A DNA stretch of 11,174 nt from Fidelibacterota bacterium (GTDB lineage: Bacteria; Marinisomatota; Marinisomatia; SCGC-AAA003-L08; TMED161): NCBI GenBank assembly GCA_002591605.1, contig PCDA01000022.1:7782-18955 (forward strand), given 5' to 3'. Below are positions 6,842 to 11,174 of this stretch, piece after piece. Under the pieces are notes generated by a model that worked only from the letters and a program-made list of their open reading frames with translations, was not told the origin of the DNA and made no database searches. How positions within the stretch are numbered: the first letter of the stretch is position 1; each line of letters begins with the position of its first letter. The position numbers and the translations under genes are program-made.

Positions 6842-8245
6842 ATGTTTCAATATATTATAAGAAGATTACTTTTAATGATTCCAACATTTCTTGGAATAAC
6901 ATTTATGGTATTTTTCATTCTTCAAGTAGCACCAGATGGTCCATTTGAAAGAGCTGTTGCACAGCTAAAAAGCGCAAATGCAACTTCAGAAAGTGGAGTT
7001 TCAATGTCATCGGATTTAATTGGAAATAGCTCAGAATTATCTCCAGATATACTTGAAGATTTACGAATGCAATATGGCTTAGATAAACCAATAATTATTA
7101 GATACTTGATATGGCTTGGTGTTTTCCCTAAAGAATATAAAAGAGAAACTGCAGTAATTGGAAAGCACTTTAGAGAAACAGTTGATTTTGTACAAATAAA
7201 TGAAAACTCAAAAAAACAATTACAAAAATATATTTTAGTAGAATCTGAAGTTGACAAAAATAATAATATCTCTTATAACATCATAGAAAGTGGCGCTGGC
7301 CTCAAATACAGTTTACCTGATGTTAGTAGACTTCAAACTGATGAAAATTTTGATTTTGATAAATACATATTTTTTCAAAATGAATATCAAGAACTCCCAA
7401 GCCATGAGTTAATATCAACATGGTATTTTTCAAATTGGAATTTAGAAAAAGTTAATTCTGATAATACTGTGACCTTGGTAAAAAAAGAATTTAATGGGAT
7501 TTTTCAGGGGTTCTTAGGTTACTCTGAGAAAAAAGGAAAAAATGTTTCAACACTTATTGCAGAAAGAATGCACATATCGATTTTTTTTGGATTTACAAGT
7601 TTAATTCTGGTTTATTTAATATGTATACCGCTAGGAATTCTAAAGGCATTAAAGCATGGAAAAAGATTTGATGTTTTATCTAGTATTATAGTTTTTACAG
7701 GATATTCAATACCTGGATATGCTTTAGGAGTTTTATTGTTATCTTACTTTGGAGGAGATATTTTTCCACTTCATGGATGGCGCTCACCAGATTTTTCAGA
7801 ATTATCACTTTGGGGGAAAATAAAGGATCAAATTCATCATGCATTTTTACCTATTGTGTGCTATATGGTTGGAAGCTTTGCTACAATGACTGTGCTTATG
7901 AAAAACTCATTAATGGAAAATCTAAATCAAGATTATGTTAGGACAGCTTTTGCAAAAGGTTTATCTGAAAAAAGAGTTATATTTTTCCATGCTGTAAGAA
8001 ATTCACTAATTCCACTTGCTACAGGTATTGGATCCTCGATTGGAATTTTTCTTGCAGGCAGCTATCTAATCGAAAAAACTTTTGGTATAGATGGAATTGG
8101 GCTTTTAGGATTTAATGCTCTAATAGATAAAGATTATAGCATTATGATGGGAGCTCTTGCAATACAGGTTGTCATACTATTGATCGGTAATCTGATATCT
8201 GATATAACCTATGCAATAATTGATCCTAGGATAAGGTTTAAATAA
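6842..8245 (+). CDS. yejB: YejB-type ABC transporter permease with a large loop insertion
   Basis: The N terminus FQYIIRRLLLMIPTFLGITF and APDGPFERAV (30-39) are the start of a DppB/YejB permease; the stretch of about 35 residues before YGLDKPIIIRYL (78-89) is a YejB-like feature. Membrane segments follow at about 245-268, 279-302, 335-353, 387-410 and 434-459, with the EAA-type cytoplasmic motif near 365-390 (DYVRTAFAKGLSEK) that contacts the ATPases, and the family ending DPRIRF. At 467 residues it is about 100 longer than E. coli YejB; the excess lies at about 95-216 in the extracytoplasmic loop after the first membrane segment. It sits four bases after yejA and one base before the YejE-like gene. 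No good Shine-Dalgarno sequence is visible, so coupling to yejA translation is likely. Confidence 0.9.
   Translation: MFQYIIRRLLLMIPTFLGITFMVFFILQVAPDGPFERAVAQLKSANATSESGVSMSSDLIGNSSELSPDILEDLRMQYGLDKPIIIRYLIWLGVFPKEYKRETAVIGKHFRETVDFVQINENSKKQLQKYILVESEVDKNNNISYNIIESGAGLKYSLPDVSRLQTDENFDFDKYIFFQNEYQELPSHELISTWYFSNWNLEKVNSDNTVTLVKKEFNGIFQGFLGYSEKKGKNVSTLIAERMHISIFFGFTSLILVYLICIPLGILKALKHGKRFDVLSSIIVFTGYSIPGYALGVLLLSYFGGDIFPLHGWRSPDFSELSLWGKIKDQIHHAFLPIVCYMVGSFATMTVLMKNSLMENLNQDYVRTAFAKGLSEKRVIFFHAVRNSLIPLATGIGSSIGIFLAGSYLIEKTFGIDGIGLLGFNALIDKDYSIMMGALAIQVVILLIGNLISDITYAIIDPRIRFK
7124..7489 (+). other. Extracytoplasmic insertion in the YejB-type permease
   Basis: Residues about 95-216 (from KEYKRETAV to KKEF) interrupt the usual passage from the RYLIWL block to the short GxxxGFLGYS block before the second membrane segment. 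The stretch is hydrophilic, rich in Asn, Asp, Lys and aromatic residues, has no hydrophobic helix, and is not recognised as a known domain by eye. It should face the periplasm, where the binding protein docks. The borders are estimated by comparison with remembered E. coli YejB. Confidence 0.6.
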
Positions 8246-8246
8246 A

Positions 8247-9422
8247 ATGACTAATAAAAATTTATCAGAATCAATTCTTCAGAAACGAATCAATAGATTT
8301 AAATCAATAAAAAGAGGATATTATTCTCTAATCATTTTAATTTCACTCTATGTACTTTCAATCTGTGCTCCAATTATTTTTAATAGTAAAGCTATAATGG
8401 TAAAATATAATGATGAATATTATTTTCCACTTTTTAACTCAATATTTAGTAATAAGAATATTGAGGCAAAGGATTTAGGACAATTTGAAATTAAAGGCAA
8501 AAAAAAATATGGACAGCCACATTATAGACTACTAAAAAAACAATATCAAAAAGAGGATAAAGGGAATTGGGTTATTATGCCTTTATATCCCTATGATCCA
8601 TATGAAGAGGTTATCTCTGAGAAAGATGAGCAATTTACTGATGTAAATGGAAATGGAGTTTGGGATCCTTCAGAAAATTTTATTGATGAGAATGGAAATG
8701 GAATAGCTGATAAGTATAAATATACTAATTTTCCTAATAGTCAACATTTACTGGGAACAGATAATCAGGGCCGTGATGTATTGTCACGATTAATATATGG
8801 TTTTAATATATCAATCACTTTTGCAATCGTGTGTTGCTTCTTATCATATATAATAGGGGTTATCATTGGAGGAACTCTTGGATATTTTGGTGGTAAAGTT
8901 GATTTATTTGGACTTAGAATAATTGAAATTTATGGGTCGATTCCATTTTTATTTATGCTTATGATTTTAGCTACATTTATTAAGCCAAATGTCTATATTT
9001 TGGCATCCATGTATGTTTTCCTTACTGGTTGGATTGGAATTACATGGTATGTAAGAGGCGAATTCTTGAGAGAAAAATCAAAAGATTATGTTTCTGCTGC
9101 AGTCTCAATGGGACAAAGTCACTGGAATGTTATGTTTAGGCATATTTTACCGAACTCACTTACTCCAGTCATAACATTTGCTCCATTTGCAATAATTGGA
9201 TATATATCTGCTCTTGTTTCACTCGACTATCTTGGATTTGGATTACAACCTCCTACGCCAAGCTGGGGAGAATTGATGGCTCAAGGAAGAACCAATCTTC
9301 AGTATTGGCACCTAATTGTGTCACCTCTATTTTCAATTGGAGCAACCCTATTTTTAATTACTTTTATAGGTGAAGCAATAAGAGAAGCCTTTGATCCCAA
9401 AGTGCATTCGAGGTTAAGATAA
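8247..9422 (+). CDS. yejE: YejE-type ABC transporter permease with a calcium-loop insertion
   Basis: The 391-residue product matches E. coli YejE (341 residues) end to end: the RINRFKSIKRGYYSLIIL start, first membrane segment about 24-45, VKYNDEYYFPL (52-62), LLGTDNQGRDVLSRLIYG (168-185), the permease core with membrane segments at about 188-212, 230-246, 250-268, 305-327 and 357-375, the EAA-type motif near 280-303 (DYVSAAVSMGQSHWNV), and IGEAIREAFDP at the end. Compared with YejE it has about 45 extra residues in the first extracytoplasmic loop, containing two DxNGNGxxD loops (132-140 and 147-155). It should pair with the YejB-like protein as the membrane channel. The ATG is one base after the yejB stop; AAGG ten bases upstream is a poor ribosome site. 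Its stop overlaps the next start by one base. Confidence 0.91.
   Translation: MTNKNLSESILQKRINRFKSIKRGYYSLIILISLYVLSICAPIIFNSKAIMVKYNDEYYFPLFNSIFSNKNIEAKDLGQFEIKGKKKYGQPHYRLLKKQYQKEDKGNWVIMPLYPYDPYEEVISEKDEQFTDVNGNGVWDPSENFIDENGNGIADKYKYTNFPNSQHLLGTDNQGRDVLSRLIYGFNISITFAIVCCFLSYIIGVIIGGTLGYFGGKVDLFGLRIIEIYGSIPFLFMLMILATFIKPNVYILASMYVFLTGWIGITWYVRGEFLREKSKDYVSAAVSMGQSHWNVMFRHILPNSLTPVITFAPFAIIGYISALVSLDYLGFGLQPPTPSWGELMAQGRTNLQYWHLIVSPLFSIGATLFLITFIGEAIREAFDPKVHSRLR
8640..8711 (+). other. Paired EF-hand-like DxNGNGxxD loops inside the YejE-type permease
   Basis: Residues 132-140 (DVNGNGVWD) and 147-155 (DENGNGIAD) each have Asp/Asn at positions 1, 3, 5 and 9 of a calcium loop with Gly at 6, and are linked by PSENFI. 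The pattern D-x-N-G-N-G-x-x-D with an intervening acidic linker is common in secreted proteins of FCB-group marine bacteria. Here it sits in a predicted periplasmic loop of a transporter permease. Calcium binding is inferred, not shown. Confidence 0.6.
9410..9413 (+). promoter_or_regulatory. Ribosome binding site of the first ATPase gene, inside yejE
   Basis: GAGG lies eight bases before the ATG at 9422, within the last codons of the YejE-like gene, whose stop TAA shares its final A with the ATG. It supports the chosen start and translational coupling. Confidence 0.55.
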
Positions 9423-10408
9423 TGAGTAGTGAAAAACTAATTGAAATAAAAGATCTTCATACACACTTTTATACAGAGGCAGGTACTGCAAAAGCTGTTG
9501 ATGGTGTATCTTTTGATATTTATAAGGGTGAAGTTTTAGGAATTGTAGGTGAATCTGGTTCTGGAAAATCAGTAACATCATTATCAATAAATAGACTTAT
9601 TCCTGACCCTCCAGGGAAAATTGTTTCCGGTGAAATAATTTATAATGGTATAAATCTTTTAGATTTATCCTACGAAGAAATGAGAGATTATAGAGGGAAA
9701 GACATATCCATGATTTTCCAAGAACCTATGACTTCTTTAAATCCAGTGCTTAAAATAAGTGTTCAAATGAATGAGGTGTTAATGAGACATTTAGGCTTAA
9801 GCTTTGAAGAAGCAACTAAAAAAAGTGTGGATATGCTTCGAGCAGTTGGTATACCAGACCCCGAAGATAGAATTAATGAGTATCCACATCAATTTTCAGG
9901 AGGTATGAGGCAACGAGTGATGATTGCTATGTCACTACTATGTAATCCATCACTTCTTATAGCAGATGAGCCAACTACAGCACTAGATGTAACTATTCAA
10001 GCTCAAATTCTCGATTTAATGATTAGTCTAAAGGAAAAAAGAGAAGGTGCTGCCATTCTACTTATAACACATGATTTAGCTGTTATTGCTGAGACATGTG
10101 ATCGAGTTATTGTGATGTATGGAGGAAAAGTTCAGGAAATTGCTACTGTAGAAGAATTATTTAAAAACCCACTTCATCCCTATACAAAAGCTCTTATGGA
10201 TTCAATACCTAAAATGGATCAAAAAGTTGATCGTTTAAAAGCTCTAAAAGGAATGGTACCTTCAATTTTAGATATGGGAGATGGATGTAAATTATGTTCA
10301 AGATTTGATCCTGAAGATTGTGCATGTGGAGGCACTAAAGAAGAACCCGAACTTTTTGAAGCAACTCCTAATCATTTTGTTAGATGCAAACCAGAAGTAC
10401 TAAAATGA
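9422..10408 (+). CDS. Peptide ABC transporter ATPase, OppD/DppD type (first half-equivalent of YejF)
   Basis: The 328-residue ATPase has all nucleotide-binding motifs: Walker A GESGSGKS (43-50), Q-loop Q100, signature SGGMRQ (159-164), Walker B LLIADEP (178-184) and H-loop H217. The C-terminal extension LHPYTKALMDSIPK (251-264) leads into the OppD/DppD tail with cysteines at 289, 292, 299, 301 and 322, the region reported to hold an iron-sulfur cluster in some family members. It would power the Yej-type permeases from the cytoplasmic side, together with the next ATPase. In E. coli the two ATPase halves are one protein, YejF; here they are separate genes, as in Opp and Dpp systems. The start overlaps the YejE stop by one base, and its own TGA overlaps the next ATG. 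Confidence 0.94.
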   Translation: MSSEKLIEIKDLHTHFYTEAGTAKAVDGVSFDIYKGEVLGIVGESGSGKSVTSLSINRLIPDPPGKIVSGEIIYNGINLLDLSYEEMRDYRGKDISMIFQEPMTSLNPVLKISVQMNEVLMRHLGLSFEEATKKSVDMLRAVGIPDPEDRINEYPHQFSGGMRQRVMIAMSLLCNPSLLIADEPTTALDVTIQAQILDLMISLKEKREGAAILLITHDLAVIAETCDRVIVMYGGKVQEIATVEELFKNPLHPYTKALMDSIPKMDQKVDRLKALKGMVPSILDMGDGCKLCSRFDPEDCACGGTKEEPELFEATPNHFVRCKPEVLK

Positions 10409-11174
10409 AAAAAAATAACGAAATTTTAAAAGTAAAAAACTTAAATGTAGAATTCCCAATCTTTGGAGGAATCCTTCAAAGAGAAGTATCGCATGTTCAT
10501 GCAGTAAAAGATTTAAGCCTATCTGTATGCCAAGGTGAAACTATAGGCATTGTAGGTGAATCTGGATCTGGTAAATCGACTTTAGGAAAGGCTATTTTAA
10601 ATGTTTTAAAGATTACAGCGCCGGACGTAAGGGTTACTGGAGAAATTTTATTAAACGATAATGGTTCATATATTGATTTACTTAAATTAAATAGAAAAGA
10701 AATCATACCCTATCGCCCACAAATTCAAATGATTTTTCAAGATCCCTTTTCATCACTAAATCCTAGAATGATTGTTCAAGATATAATTAAAGAACCAATG
10801 GATATACATACTAATATGAATGAGTCTGAAAAGCATGATAAAGTTAGATGGCTTATGGAGAAAGTTGGCCTTTCAGGTGAACAGGCAATGAGATATCCTC
10901 ATGAATTTTCTGGTGGACAACGACAACGAATAGGGATCGCAAGATCTTTAGCAACAGAGCCAAAAATTATAATTGCTGATGAGCCAGTTTCTGCCTTGGA
11001 TGTATCTATTCAAGCACAAGTCATTAACCTAATGATGGACTTGCAAGATGAATTCAACTTAACTATTTTATTTATTGCCCACGACCTTTCAGTAGTAAAT
11101 CATATTTCAACTGAAATAGCAGTTATGTATTTAGGTGAAGCAGTTGAATATAATAAAACAGAAGAAATTTTTTC
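10405..11174 (+). CDS. Peptide ABC transporter ATPase, OppF/DppF type, partial (runs off the right edge)
   Basis: The ATG at 10405 overlaps the previous TGA as ATGA, and the frame stays open for 256 codons to the window end. Motifs in order: Walker A GESGSGKST (51-59), Q-loop in FQDPFSSLNP (111-120), signature SGGQRQR (169-175), Walker B IIIADEP (188-194), D-loop SALD (196-199) and H-loop H226 in IAHD. The insertion FGGILQREVSHVHAVKDLSL (20-39) before Walker A is typical of the OppF/DppF half, which usually starts FPxxxG.....VxAVxxVS. The C-terminal tail lies outside the window. It is the second ATPase of the importer and is probably translated by coupling to the first, since only a weak AGAAG precedes it. 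Nothing suggests a defect. Confidence 0.93.
   Translation, partial: MKKNNEILKVKNLNVEFPIFGGILQREVSHVHAVKDLSLSVCQGETIGIVGESGSGKSTLGKAILNVLKITAPDVRVTGEILLNDNGSYIDLLKLNRKEIIPYRPQIQMIFQDPFSSLNPRMIVQDIIKEPMDIHTNMNESEKHDKVRWLMEKVGLSGEQAMRYPHEFSGGQRQRIGIARSLATEPKIIIADEPVSALDVSIQAQVINLMMDLQDEFNLTILFIAHDLSVVNHISTEIAVMYLGEAVEYNKTEEIF

Noticed and set aside
6922..7257. Minus-strand open frame of 111 codons within the YejB-type gene
   Set aside because: It opposes the permease N terminus and insert; the plus frame carries family motifs on both sides and the minus frame shows none.
10497..10706. Minus-strand open frame within the second ATPase gene
   Set aside because: It is antisense to the Walker A region of a clear ATPase and has no independent support.

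Overview
The window is AT-rich, densely coded bacterial DNA. A Bacteroidota-style lipoprotein start, NGNG-type calcium-loop motifs, dockerin-like tails and a YqgE protein point to the FCB group. A marine lineage such as Marinimicrobia (SAR406) is my best guess, but this is inferred from motifs and was not tested against databases.

Layout. (1) At the left edge a minus-strand lipoprotein gene is cut by the window boundary; it diverges from a complete yqgE gene (162-713). (2) A minus-strand operon runs from 4790 down to 710: tldD, tldE, then a secreted GH16 beta-glucanase with a C-terminal dockerin-like tail. The glucanase and yqgE converge and share a CTAG where both stop codons lie. (3) A 136-bp divergent intergenic region (4791-4926) separates this operon from a plus-strand ABC importer operon that runs off the right edge: a YejA-type lipoprotein binding protein, YejB-type and YejE-type permeases, and two separate ATPases, the second partial. 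The importer genes are spaced by 4 or 1 bases or overlap, so they are almost certainly one transcript.

How the parts may work together. The Yej-type transporter should import peptides or peptide-like compounds. TldD/TldE is a metalloprotease pair that digests unfolded peptides in the cytoplasm. Their divergent arrangement suggests a peptide uptake and processing module, though only proximity supports this. The glucanase would act outside the cytoplasm on mixed-linkage or related beta-glucan.

Most notable observations. The GH16 enzyme appears circularly permuted in the same manner as the Fibrobacter succinogenes lichenase: the segment that is N-terminal in Bacillus lichenases lies after the catalytic part. 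Both permeases carry insertions in their first large extracytoplasmic loop, and the one in the YejE-like protein contains two EF-hand-like DxNGNGxxD loops. No RNA genes, insertion sequences, CRISPR arrays or RiPP biosynthesis genes were seen, and no stretch over 300 bases lacks a gene.
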